A stretch of DNA of 64,000 nt from JAJVID01 sp035714085 (GTDB taxonomy: Bacteria; Acidobacteriota; Blastocatellia; RBC074): assembly GCA_035714085.1 (NCBI GenBank), contig DASTMP010000173.1, positions 62,001 through 126,000 of the forward strand, given 5' to 3'. The notes beneath the pieces were generated by a model. That model saw only the letters and a list, made by a program, of their open reading frames with translations. It was not told the origin of the DNA and made no database searches. Of the stretch, positions 25,323 through 33,323 are shown piece after piece. Each line of letters starts with the position of its first letter. Position 1 is the first letter of the stretch. The position numbers and the translations under genes are program-made.

Positions 25323-26813
25323 TCATTCCGAGTTCCATGGCGGCAGCAAGTGTTTCTGAATCTTGCCCAGAGCGTTGCGCGGCAGGCTGTCGACGCGAAC
25401 GAAGGCGCGCGGGACTTTGAACGACGCGAGCGATTGGCGGCAAACATTCACAACCGCCTCTTCATCGAATGACTCGTCGGCGACGATGTAGGCGACAGGA
25501 AGTTCGCCTCGCCTTTCATCCGGCGCGCCGCAGACGACGGCTTCGCGAACGCCGGCTTGTTCCAGCAACACTTCTTCGATTTCGCGCGGGTAAATGTTGA
25601 AGCCGCCCGAAATGATCAGCTCAGTCCGGCGGCCCCGCAGCGTGATGTAACCGTCCGCCGAGCGCTCGGCCAGGTCGCCCGTGCGAAACCACATCCCGCC
25701 AGGGCCGGAAATTGTCGCATCCGCCGTCGCGTCGGGACGCCGCCAATAGCCAGCGAAGACATTCGGCCCGCGCACGTAAACTTCGCCTGCCTCGCCTTCG
25801 GGGACGGGCCGCATCTCGGCGTCGAGAATCCTGACCGAGACGCCGGGCAGCGGGAGCCCGACAGAGCCAGCCCGCCGCTCGCCTTCATACGGGTTGCTGA
25901 TGTTCATCAGCGTCTCGCTCATTCCGTATCGTTCGAGGATTGTGTGGCCGAACTTCGCGCGGAAGGCCTCCAACACCCGCGCGGGAAGCGGCGCGGAGCC
26001 GGAGACGAACAATCGCATCCGCTCGCCGATGCGCCTCGCCTGATCAGAGGGCAGTTCCAGTAACCGCGTGTAGATCGTGGGGACGCCGAAAAACAACGTC
26101 GGTTGAAATGATTCAAAGAGCGCTCCCGCGCGGTTGATGTCGAAGCGTTCGGCCAACCGCATGCGACATCCGCTCACCAGCCACGCATGGACGCCGTTGC
26201 CGAGGCCGTGAACGTGAAACAGTGGCAGGACGGCCAGGTAACGGTCCTCGCTCGTGATCCGCCAGCAGGCGAGTATATTGACAGTATTGGCCGCGAAGTT
26301 GTTGTGAGTGAGGACCGCGCCTTTCGAGCGACCGGTCGTGCCCGACGTGTAAACGATCGCCGCCGGATCGTCGCCGTCCAGCGCTGTTCTTATACGCGCG
26401 CCGTCGCCAGAGCGGGCCGCGACGGCAAGCTCATCAACGCCCCAGACCGGCGCGCCCGATGGAACCAGCGGCGCAAGCTCGCTCGTCGTCACGACCGCTT
26501 TCGGTTCGGAGTCTGCGACGATGTGGCTGATTTCGCGTTCGCGGTAGAGCGCATTGATCGGAACGACGATCACGCCAGTTTTGACGCAGGCCAGAAAGAG
26601 GTCGATAAATTCGACGCGGTTCGGCATAAAAAAGCAGAGCCGGTCGCCTCGCGCGAGACCGCGTGACGTGATGAGACGCGCGATCCGGTCACTCCTCGCT
26701 TCTAGATCGCCGAAGGTGAGCGCGGCGACAGAGCCATCGGCGGAATCGTATTCGAGCGCCTCAGCCGATGCGCGCCCCTTGAGGGAGAGATCGAAGATTT
26801 CAGTTAATTGCAT
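25323..26813 (-). CDS. Acyl-CoA ligase of the ANL superfamily (malonyl-CoA synthetase-like)
   Basis: 496 residues from the ATG at 26813; the open frame extends to 26924, but the extension is not family-like. It would activate a carboxylic acid as the adenylate and transfer it to CoA. Core motifs are the P-loop YTSGTTGRSKGAV, the RYGMSETLMN block, WFRTGDLAERSADGYITLRG, and the C-terminal PRNALGKIQK with the catalytic lysine. FHVHGLGNGVHAWL and the compact size resemble MatB malonyl-CoA synthetases, but medium-chain or aryl acids cannot be excluded. It is an isolated gene. Confidence 0.85.
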   Translation of the reverse strand: MQLTEIFDLSLKGRASAEALEYDSADGSVAALTFGDLEARSDRIARLITSRGLARGDRLCFFMPNRVEFIDLFLACVKTGVIVVPINALYREREISHIVADSEPKAVVTTSELAPLVPSGAPVWGVDELAVAARSGDGARIRTALDGDDPAAIVYTSGTTGRSKGAVLTHNNFAANTVNILACWRITSEDRYLAVLPLFHVHGLGNGVHAWLVSGCRMRLAERFDINRAGALFESFQPTLFFGVPTIYTRLLELPSDQARRIGERMRLFVSGSAPLPARVLEAFRAKFGHTILERYGMSETLMNISNPYEGERRAGSVGLPLPGVSVRILDAEMRPVPEGEAGEVYVRGPNVFAGYWRRPDATADATISGPGGMWFRTGDLAERSADGYITLRGRRTELIISGGFNIYPREIEEVLLEQAGVREAVVCGAPDERRGELPVAYIVADESFDEEAVVNVCRQSLASFKVPRAFVRVDSLPRNALGKIQKHLLPPWNSE

Positions 26814-27660
26814 GATGTCAAGAATAACATTGACAACCGCGGCGGTTGGCGCCAAAAGAACTATGTTCGCAAATAACCCGAGGAAGCCGCCGATCATGAA
26901 CTCTTCTGACCGCCCCGGCTTCATTCCGCCCCATGGCCACTATCAAGAGTCGCTGTCTTACCATAAAGCGAAAGTGGTTTATGACCCGGCGTTCAATTTT
27001 TGCGAGCGTTTCCTCAACCGCGGCGGCCGTAGTATTGATCAGATGGCGCAACCCGCCCGTTCCGGAAAACAAAACATCCGATCGCCATATACCGCCATTT
27101 GTGATCCAACGGCAAGGATATCGCGCTGAGTTATAAACTCGACTTTATCCATGAAATACTTTTCCAATTTTATCATCAGTTGTCAGAGAGGGACTTTGAG
27201 CATGGTCAGGGGTTCCGGCCTCAAGGCTGCTAGGGGCGTTTCAAAAGCTGGTTAGTCCAACCTGAAGCCTACAAGGGCGCAAACATAATAGCCAGAGAAG
27301 CGCAGAGCAGTTCTCCTGGTCGAGGGCGCCGATCTCGACAGGCTCTCAAAGGGCCGACCTTCGCGGATGCGATTGGGATCGTAATCCAGACTATTTGATC
27401 TCGACTATTTGAACGCGCGTGACTGGGCGCCTGGACAGGCTAATCATTCGTGAGAATAAACAGCAAAGAATGTAAGGGGCCTGCCGGGACAGCGATCAGT
27501 CTCAGTATACCTTTACATTGATTTCCTTTCAGCGCGTCAGATATGGATTTCGGCCTTGGCGCCTGGGGAAAATACAAGACGAAAGTCGGCTTTTGTCCCG
27601 AATCTCCTCGAGAGATAGACCCGAATCTCTCTCGGGTATAGACTTAAAAAGGAGTAGAGT
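26814..27660. other. Gene-free region before the histidine kinase
   Basis: About 850 bp in which I find no credible gene, RNA or intact repeat. Several short frames exist on both strands but none resembles a protein family. Near 27600-27645 the direct repeats CCCGAATCTC and TATAGAC or ATAGACC around GAGAGAT may form a small hairpin in the leader of the kinase gene. The region may be decayed coding DNA. Confidence 0.5.
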
Positions 27661-29202
27661 ATGCGCACACTGCTTTCCAAGTCGTTGCGATATTTCGTAG
27701 CGATCGCGGCAACAGCGGTCGTGTTCACCGCCAGATTTCTGCTTGATCCAGCTCTCGGCGATGTAGCCAGTCTTCTGCTGTTTATTCTCTCGGTTGTCGT
27801 GTCCGCGTGGCATGGCGGCCTGGGCCCGGGGCTTTTGGCTACCGCGCTCGGCGTGGCCATAACCGATTACTTCTTCGTTGAGCCATATTACTCCTTCGGG
27901 GCCAAGAGTTCCGAGGAGCGGCTCGATTTGTTCCTTTTTCTTTGCACGGGCATATCAATTTCCATCCTGAGCCACGCGCGGATATCGGCGGAGGCGAAAC
28001 GCCAACAACTCCTGGTCAGTGAACGAAACGCCAGGATGGCGGCCGAAGACGCAAACCGGCTCAAGGATGAGTTCCTTTCCACCGTCTCGCACGAACTGCG
28101 GACGCCGCTTACCGCGATTAACGGCTGGGCGATGATGCTGCGCAATGGGCGCCTCGACTCCGCGCAGACCGCGCGCGCTCTCGAAACCATCGTGCGCAAC
28201 GCCAAAGCGCAAAATCAGCTCATCGACGACCTGCTCGACGTCTCTCGCATCATCACCGGCAAGCTGCGCATGGACGCTGCGCCGCTCAAGCTCAGCTCGG
28301 TCATCGAGGCCGCTGTCGATACGGTCCGCCCGGCGGCGGATGCGAAGGAGATTCACCTGAGCGCGCTGCTAGACCCGATGGCGGAGAAAGTGACGGGTGA
28401 CGCGGAGCGGCTGCAACAGGTCGTATGGAACCTGCTTTCCAATGCGGTTAAATTCGCGCCGAAGGGCGGGCGAGTGGAGGTAAGACTTGAGCGCGCCGAC
28501 TCACACGTCAAGATTGTTGTCGCCGACAACGGCCAGGGGATCAAGCCGGAGTTTCTGCCTTACGTCTTCGAACACTTCCGGCAAGAGGACAGCGGGACGA
28601 ACCGCCAGCAGGGTGGATTGGGATTGGGACTGGCCATCGTGCGTCACATAGTCGAACTGCACGGCGGGACGGTTCACGCCGCGAGCGAGGGGCTTGGCAA
28701 AGGCGCGATTTTCACGGTCGCGCTGCCGATCGCACAGGGCCGCGCCGTGTCGCCGGATGAGCTGCGCGGCAGGGCGGCGGGTGGTAATTTGGCGCCCGAA
28801 AATCCGCCATCGCTCGAGGGTGTGCGCGCGCTGTTTGTGGATGACGAAGCCGATGCGCGTGAACTTATAGCCATGATGCTCGCGCAGGTCGGCGCGGAAG
28901 TGCGAACTGCGGCTTCCGCGACGGAGGCCTTGGCCGCCTGCGACGAATGGCGTCCGGACGTTCTCATCTCCGACATCGGCATGCCGGGGGAAGATGGTTA
29001 TACGCTGATGAAGGAATTGCGCGCGCGGGAGAGCGAGCGCGGCGGGCACATTCCGGCCATCGCGTTGACGGCTTATGGGCGTCGGGAGGACTGCTGGCGC
29101 GCCCTCTCCGTCGGCTACGAGTCCCATCTATCCAAGCCGGTTGAGCCGGCGGAGCTGCTGACTGTCGTGGCGAGTCTGACCAATCGAATCGGAAAACAAT
29201 AG
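27661..29202 (+). CDS. Hybrid sensor histidine kinase with DUF4118 and receiver domains
   Basis: 513 residues, preceded by AAGGAG. Residues 1-105 form a KdpD-like DUF4118 four-helix membrane sensor (LLFILSVVVSAWHGGLGPGL). No PAS or GAF domain follows; a short coiled linker leads to the kinase. The H-box is FLSTVSHELRTPLTAI (phosphorylated His), the N-box NLLSNAVKFAPKGG, and the G-boxes VADNGQGIKPEF and GGLGLGLAIVR. The C-terminal receiver (about 385-510) has FVDDEADA, phospho-acceptor Asp in DVLISDIGMPGEDG, and Lys in LSKPVEPAEL. No output regulator is adjacent, so a phosphorelay partner must lie elsewhere. Confidence 0.93.
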   Translation: MRTLLSKSLRYFVAIAATAVVFTARFLLDPALGDVASLLLFILSVVVSAWHGGLGPGLLATALGVAITDYFFVEPYYSFGAKSSEERLDLFLFLCTGISISILSHARISAEAKRQQLLVSERNARMAAEDANRLKDEFLSTVSHELRTPLTAINGWAMMLRNGRLDSAQTARALETIVRNAKAQNQLIDDLLDVSRIITGKLRMDAAPLKLSSVIEAAVDTVRPAADAKEIHLSALLDPMAEKVTGDAERLQQVVWNLLSNAVKFAPKGGRVEVRLERADSHVKIVVADNGQGIKPEFLPYVFEHFRQEDSGTNRQQGGLGLGLAIVRHIVELHGGTVHAASEGLGKGAIFTVALPIAQGRAVSPDELRGRAAGGNLAPENPPSLEGVRALFVDDEADARELIAMMLAQVGAEVRTAASATEALAACDEWRPDVLISDIGMPGEDGYTLMKELRARESERGGHIPAIALTAYGRREDCWRALSVGYESHLSKPVEPAELLTVVASLTNRIGKQ

Positions 29203-29265
29203 GAATTCAAAGGAACCCTCACCTGAAACAGGCAATGCTCACCTAGATATTAAAGTATCAATTTT

Positions 29266-31527
29266 TCATTGTTGGTCGAACTTCTCGGCTCTCAAATCGG
29301 GACGCAAGGCGAGCGCGCGTTTGATGAAATCGGTCCAGATCGGGGCCGCCGCGTCGCCGCCCACCATTCCCAGGTTGTGGTAATCGTCGAATCCTACCCA
29401 GACGACCGCCAGCAACTTTGGGGTGTAACCGGCGAACCAGGCGTCGTGCGAACTGCCCGTCTTGCCCGCCGCAGGGCCGCTATAACCCATGGCCCTGACG
29501 CGCGTGCCCGTGCCGCGATCGACAGCTTCAGCCAAGGTTTCTGTGACGACGTAAGCCGCCGAGGGTTGGAGCACGCTGTTTTTCGCCACGGTGATCTCCT
29601 CAGTCACATCGTCGCGTGTAATCGATTTGATTCCGAAAGGAGTCACACTCACGCCGCCGTTGGCGAAAGTCGAATACGCCCGCGCGATTTCAAACGGTGT
29701 AGTTTCGACAGCGCCGAGCGCCATCGAAGGATAAGGTTCTGGCCGAGGCAGTCCCATTTTCTCGGCGATGTCGGCCACCTTGGACAGCCCGACCTGTAAT
29801 GCGGCGTCCACCGCCACCACGTTCAACGACATTACGATCCCCTCGCGCAACGTCACCAGCTGATTCGAAAACTTGCCGCCGTAATCCTGCGGGCGGTAGA
29901 TGTGATTTCCGAAAATGATCTCCTGCGGCGCGTCATAGAAGACGGTATCCGGGGACATGCCGTTGGCGAGCGCGGCGGCGTAAACGATCGGTTTGAAGAC
30001 CGACCCCGGCTGGCGGCGCGCGTCGGTGACGCGATTAAGCTGGCTCGACGCGTAATCGCGTCCGCCAACCATCGCCAATATCTCTCCGGTGTGCGGATCG
30101 ATGGCGATCAAAGCGGCTTCAGGCTTTCCGCCTCCGGTCCTTTTCGCGCGCCGGCTGAAGACGCGATCGAGTTTCGCAAGGTAATTTTTCACAGCGACGT
30201 TCGCGGCCTGCTGCAGATCAAGGTCGAGCGTCGTCCTGATTTCCAGGTTCGGCTCTTCCTTCTCATTGATATTCCGACCGGCCAGCTCTCGCTTCAGATA
30301 ATCGAGGAAATGCTGCGCGGCTGTTTCATCATATTTCCCGGACGGAATCACAGTCAGTCCCTCCGATTTAGCGGCCTCGGCCTCTTCGGGGCTGATCAAG
30401 CGCATCTCGGCCATCGCGTCGAGCACGGTGTTGCGCCGCGCGACGGCGGCGTCAGGGCGCAGATAGGGCGAATAGCGGTTTGGGGCTTGCGCCAAACCGG
30501 CGATCAGCGCCGACTCGGCGAGCGAGAGCTCATTCAATTCTTTGCCGAAATAGACGCGCGCCGCCTGGTTGAATCCGTAAACCGCCGTCATCCCGCTCTG
30601 CCCCAAATAAACGCGATTGGCGTAGATCGTGAAGATCTCCTCTTTGCTGAGCCGCCGTTCGAGGGCCATCGCCATCATCGCCTCCGCAAATTTACGTTGA
30701 TAGGTGCGCTCCGGCGTCAGGAAGTTGGTCTTGATCAACTGTTGGGTGATGGTCGAGCCGCCCTCGCGGATTTCTCCGTGACGCCAGTTCTCCCAAAATG
30801 CGCGGAAAACGGCTTTCACATCGACCCCTCGGTGCGAGAAGAAGTTCCGGTCTTCGATCGCGATCAAAGCGTTGATCAGCGACGGCGGGAAATCCTCGAA
30901 GCGCGCTTGAATCCCCACTCCCCTGGGGAGCGTCGTGGCGCCGCTTTCCGCAGTGAGCGACTCGGGCGGTAAAGCGACGCTCTCGAGGACGGCGCCTGTG
31001 GCGGCGTCCTCGATTTTAACGATCTGGCCGCCAGCCCTTCGGTCGAATTTGATATTGACAGTTTCCGGCGCGTCCGCGGCGCGGGCGAATTCATTCGTCC
31101 GCAGCCACGTCGCCTTGCCTTCAATAACGAAAACGCCCGAAGAGAACTGATCGGAGGGATCGTCTCGCTGACCTTGCCTGTAACCCGCTCGCAGCAATCG
31201 CTCTCGCAGTTCGCCCTGCGAAATCTGTTGTCCGACGCTCACGCGGCGCGGCGCGGCGTAAACGCCGGCGCGCCGCCGCATTATCTGCTGATCGAGTCGC
31301 TCGTCAACTATCGCCGCGTAATCGGCGTACGCTTTGTGCAGTTTAAAAATCCCAATGGCGGCGAGCGGAATGAGAAGCAGCGCAATGGCCGCCAAAATGC
31401 GCCGCGGATCGAGACGAATGCGAGGGAACTCAGGCGCGAGGCGAATATTACGCATTTCGCCGCGCAGGTTTCCGCCATTTTTCTCAGGCAGCCGCCATCC
31501 CCCTCTGCTTCTTTCCCTGTCGCTCAT
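29266..31527 (-). CDS. Bifunctional penicillin-binding protein, PBP1b type
   Basis: 753 residues. One N-terminal transmembrane helix (about 45-65) is followed by a UB2H-like regulatory domain (about 70-180, RRRAGVYAAPRRVSVGQQIS). The GT51 glycosyltransferase domain follows (AIEDRNFFSHRGVDVKAVF with the catalytic Glu, and EGGSTITQQLIKTNFL). The transpeptidase has the SxxK motif in RQPGSVFKPIVYA, MSLN for SxN, and KTGSSHDAWFAG. It polymerises and cross-links peptidoglycan in the periplasm. The UB2H domain suggests control by an outer-membrane lipoprotein of the LpoB type, which I do not see nearby. Confidence 0.94.
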   Translation of the reverse strand: MSDRERSRGGWRLPEKNGGNLRGEMRNIRLAPEFPRIRLDPRRILAAIALLLIPLAAIGIFKLHKAYADYAAIVDERLDQQIMRRRAGVYAAPRRVSVGQQISQGELRERLLRAGYRQGQRDDPSDQFSSGVFVIEGKATWLRTNEFARAADAPETVNIKFDRRAGGQIVKIEDAATGAVLESVALPPESLTAESGATTLPRGVGIQARFEDFPPSLINALIAIEDRNFFSHRGVDVKAVFRAFWENWRHGEIREGGSTITQQLIKTNFLTPERTYQRKFAEAMMAMALERRLSKEEIFTIYANRVYLGQSGMTAVYGFNQAARVYFGKELNELSLAESALIAGLAQAPNRYSPYLRPDAAVARRNTVLDAMAEMRLISPEEAEAAKSEGLTVIPSGKYDETAAQHFLDYLKRELAGRNINEKEEPNLEIRTTLDLDLQQAANVAVKNYLAKLDRVFSRRAKRTGGGKPEAALIAIDPHTGEILAMVGGRDYASSQLNRVTDARRQPGSVFKPIVYAAALANGMSPDTVFYDAPQEIIFGNHIYRPQDYGGKFSNQLVTLREGIVMSLNVVAVDAALQVGLSKVADIAEKMGLPRPEPYPSMALGAVETTPFEIARAYSTFANGGVSVTPFGIKSITRDDVTEEITVAKNSVLQPSAAYVVTETLAEAVDRGTGTRVRAMGYSGPAAGKTGSSHDAWFAGYTPKLLAVVWVGFDDYHNLGMVGGDAAAPIWTDFIKRALALRPDLRAEKFDQQ

Positions 31528-31670
31528 TCCACCTCCATTCCACCCCCGCAGTTTTAGGCAAGTCTGGAAATGTAAGGTGCAACGACTATGCCAGCGGCCC
31601 CTCCGTGTCAGCCTTCTTCAATGACAAACGACAAATATCAAATGGAAAGCGGAAAACGGAATGACGGCCG

Positions 31671-31709
31671 CCAGGCGTTACTGCCAGGCGTTACTGCCAG
31701 GCGTTACTG
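31671..31709. repeat. Tandem repeat, three perfect 13-bp units
   Basis: CCAGGCGTTACTG three times in direct succession. The stop codon of the BON-domain gene (TTA on this strand at 31704-31706) is in the third unit. Because 13 is not a multiple of three, each copy has a stop in a different frame. Confidence 0.97.
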
Positions 31710-32270
31710 CTTGACGACGATCAGGTTGTTGACTTCCTTGACGCCCCTCGTGGCTCTGGCGATGTTTTCGGCCCTGCCCCTGGTCTGAGCGTCGTCGACA
31801 GCGCCCTTGAGCGTGACCACGCCGTCCTTCACTACGATCTTCGCGCCGATGACTCCTTCCGCGACATACCGAGTGTTGATCTTAGACAAAATCGCCAAGT
31901 CGCTCGCCGCCATACCCGCGCCTTCTCCGGCGCCGTATCCGCCGTTCGTTTCGACCGTGATGTTATTAATGACGCGCGTTACGCCTTCACTGTTTCTGGC
32001 TACCAGCTCGGCCTGCTCCTTCTCGGCTTGCGTCTCTACTTCTCCGGTCAGAGTGACCACGCCGCCGCGCGTATCCACGTTGACATTTATCGCGCCGTTC
32101 TCATTGCCTACCGCCAGTTTGCTCTTCACTGCGGCGGTGATGGCGGAGTCGGCGACGCTCCGCCTTTCGCAATTCGCGCTCGCCAGCGCGAGGAGCCCTC
32201 CCAAGACAATCAGCAGAATCCTCGCGGTTCTCCTTATAAAGTCGGTTTTCATGCTTCGTTGTTTATTCAT
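31704..32270 (-). CDS. Exported protein with two BON domains
   Basis: 188 residues. An N-terminal hydrophobic signal segment (about 16-32) ends at SANCERR; the Cys position hints at a lipoprotein, but Asn before the Cys is atypical for a lipobox. Two BON domains follow: residues about 40-110 (KLAVGNENGAINVNVDTRGG, VVTLTGEVETQAEKEQAELV) and about 125-188 (VVVKDGVVTLKGAVDDAQTR), separated by a Gly-rich linker. BON domains bind phospholipid and stabilise the envelope under osmotic stress (OsmY, DolP). It is in the same direction as, and downstream of, nothing obvious; the divergent neighbour starts at 32473. Confidence 0.88.
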   Translation of the reverse strand: MNKQRSMKTDFIRRTARILLIVLGGLLALASANCERRSVADSAITAAVKSKLAVGNENGAINVNVDTRGGVVTLTGEVETQAEKEQAELVARNSEGVTRVINNITVETNGGYGAGEGAGMAASDLAILSKINTRYVAEGVIGAKIVVKDGVVTLKGAVDDAQTRGRAENIARATRGVKEVNNLIVVKQ

Positions 32271-32472
32271 GGCGATCCCATCAAATCAGGGAGCATTTTG
32301 AAAAGCAGGGGGTATTTGAACGACGATGGCGCGAAGGGCGTTTTGCGCGCGCCCTCCGCGCCTTTTGACCGATACTCGCGTAATCACGCTCGGCCTCAAT
32401 TGAGCAAGGCATATGCCAATGCGCGACAATGGACAATTTCTTATGCCCCGTGGACAATTGCCGGCGACGCGT

Positions 32473-33312
32473 ATGAAACCTGTCGAACCTATTTTTGTCA
32501 CTGAACTTTTCTGCCAGATTCACGGCGAGCTTTTGTCTTTGCTCAGAAACTTATCCGGCGAAGATTGGGGCAAACCTACGGCGGCGCGCCTGTGGGCGGT
32601 GAGAGACATCGCCGCGCATCTGCTCGACGGCGACATCCGGCGGCTCTCATATCAGCGCGATAAAGCGCCAATGGTCCCGCCCGAAACGCCGATTGAAAAT
32701 TACCGCGACCTGGTCAACTTTCTGAATCAGCTCAACGCCGATTGGGTCAGGGCGGCGCGACGAATCAGCCCGAGGCTGCTGATCGAATTTCTTGAAGTCA
32801 CGGGAGCGCAAGTCTGCGAGCTTTTTAAGTCGCTCGACCCTTTCGCGCCCGCGCTGTTCGGCGTGGCGTGGGCCGGCGAGCAGGAATCACAGAACTGGTT
32901 CGACGTCGCGCGCGATTACACCGAGAAGTGGCATCATCAGCAGCAGATTCGCGACGCCGTCGGCGCGCCGGCGCTGACCGACCGCAGATGGCTCTTCCCC
33001 GTTCTCGACACTTTCCTCAGAGGCCTGCCGCACACTTACCGGGAGACGCAAGCCGATGATGGGTCAGACGTAGTCTTCATCATCGCGGGCGAAGCGGGCG
33101 GCGCATGGACGTTGAAGCGCGAAGGCGGCGCGTGGGGGCTTTATACAGGCGAGAGCGACAGCTCAGTTTGCGAGGTTCGGATGGACCATGACGCGGCGTG
33201 GCGCCTTTTGACGAAAGGACTGTCGCGGGAAGAGGCCGAGGCGCGAATCGAAATCGCCGGCGATGACCGCCTTGGCAAGCCGATTCTGGGAATGCTCGCG
33301 GTGATGGCCTGA
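32473..33312 (+). CDS. DinB/maleylpyruvate-isomerase-N-like metal-binding protein
   Basis: 279 residues if translation begins at the ATG at 32473; the open frame extends to 32413, but that part looks non-coding. The N-terminal half is a four-helix bundle with metal-ligand candidates (RLWAVRDIAAHLLDGDIRRL and WFDVARDYTEKWHHQQQIRD), the arrangement of the MDMPI/DinB superfamily. The C-terminal half is beta-rich (TLKREGGAWGLYTGESDSSV, with RMDHDAAWRLLTKGL), like the sterol-carrier-like second domain of these proteins. The usual role is thiol-dependent transfer; the thiol and substrate are unknown. Confidence 0.8.
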   Translation: MKPVEPIFVTELFCQIHGELLSLLRNLSGEDWGKPTAARLWAVRDIAAHLLDGDIRRLSYQRDKAPMVPPETPIENYRDLVNFLNQLNADWVRAARRISPRLLIEFLEVTGAQVCELFKSLDPFAPALFGVAWAGEQESQNWFDVARDYTEKWHHQQQIRDAVGAPALTDRRWLFPVLDTFLRGLPHTYRETQADDGSDVVFIIAGEAGGAWTLKREGGAWGLYTGESDSSVCEVRMDHDAAWRLLTKGLSREEAEARIEIAGDDRLGKPILGMLAVMA

Positions 33313-33323
33313 AGTGGCTTACA

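Noticed and set aside
26818..27072. Minus-strand frame of 84 codons next to the acyl-CoA ligase
   Set aside because: Covers the divergent leader, no homology recognised, no ribosome-binding site.
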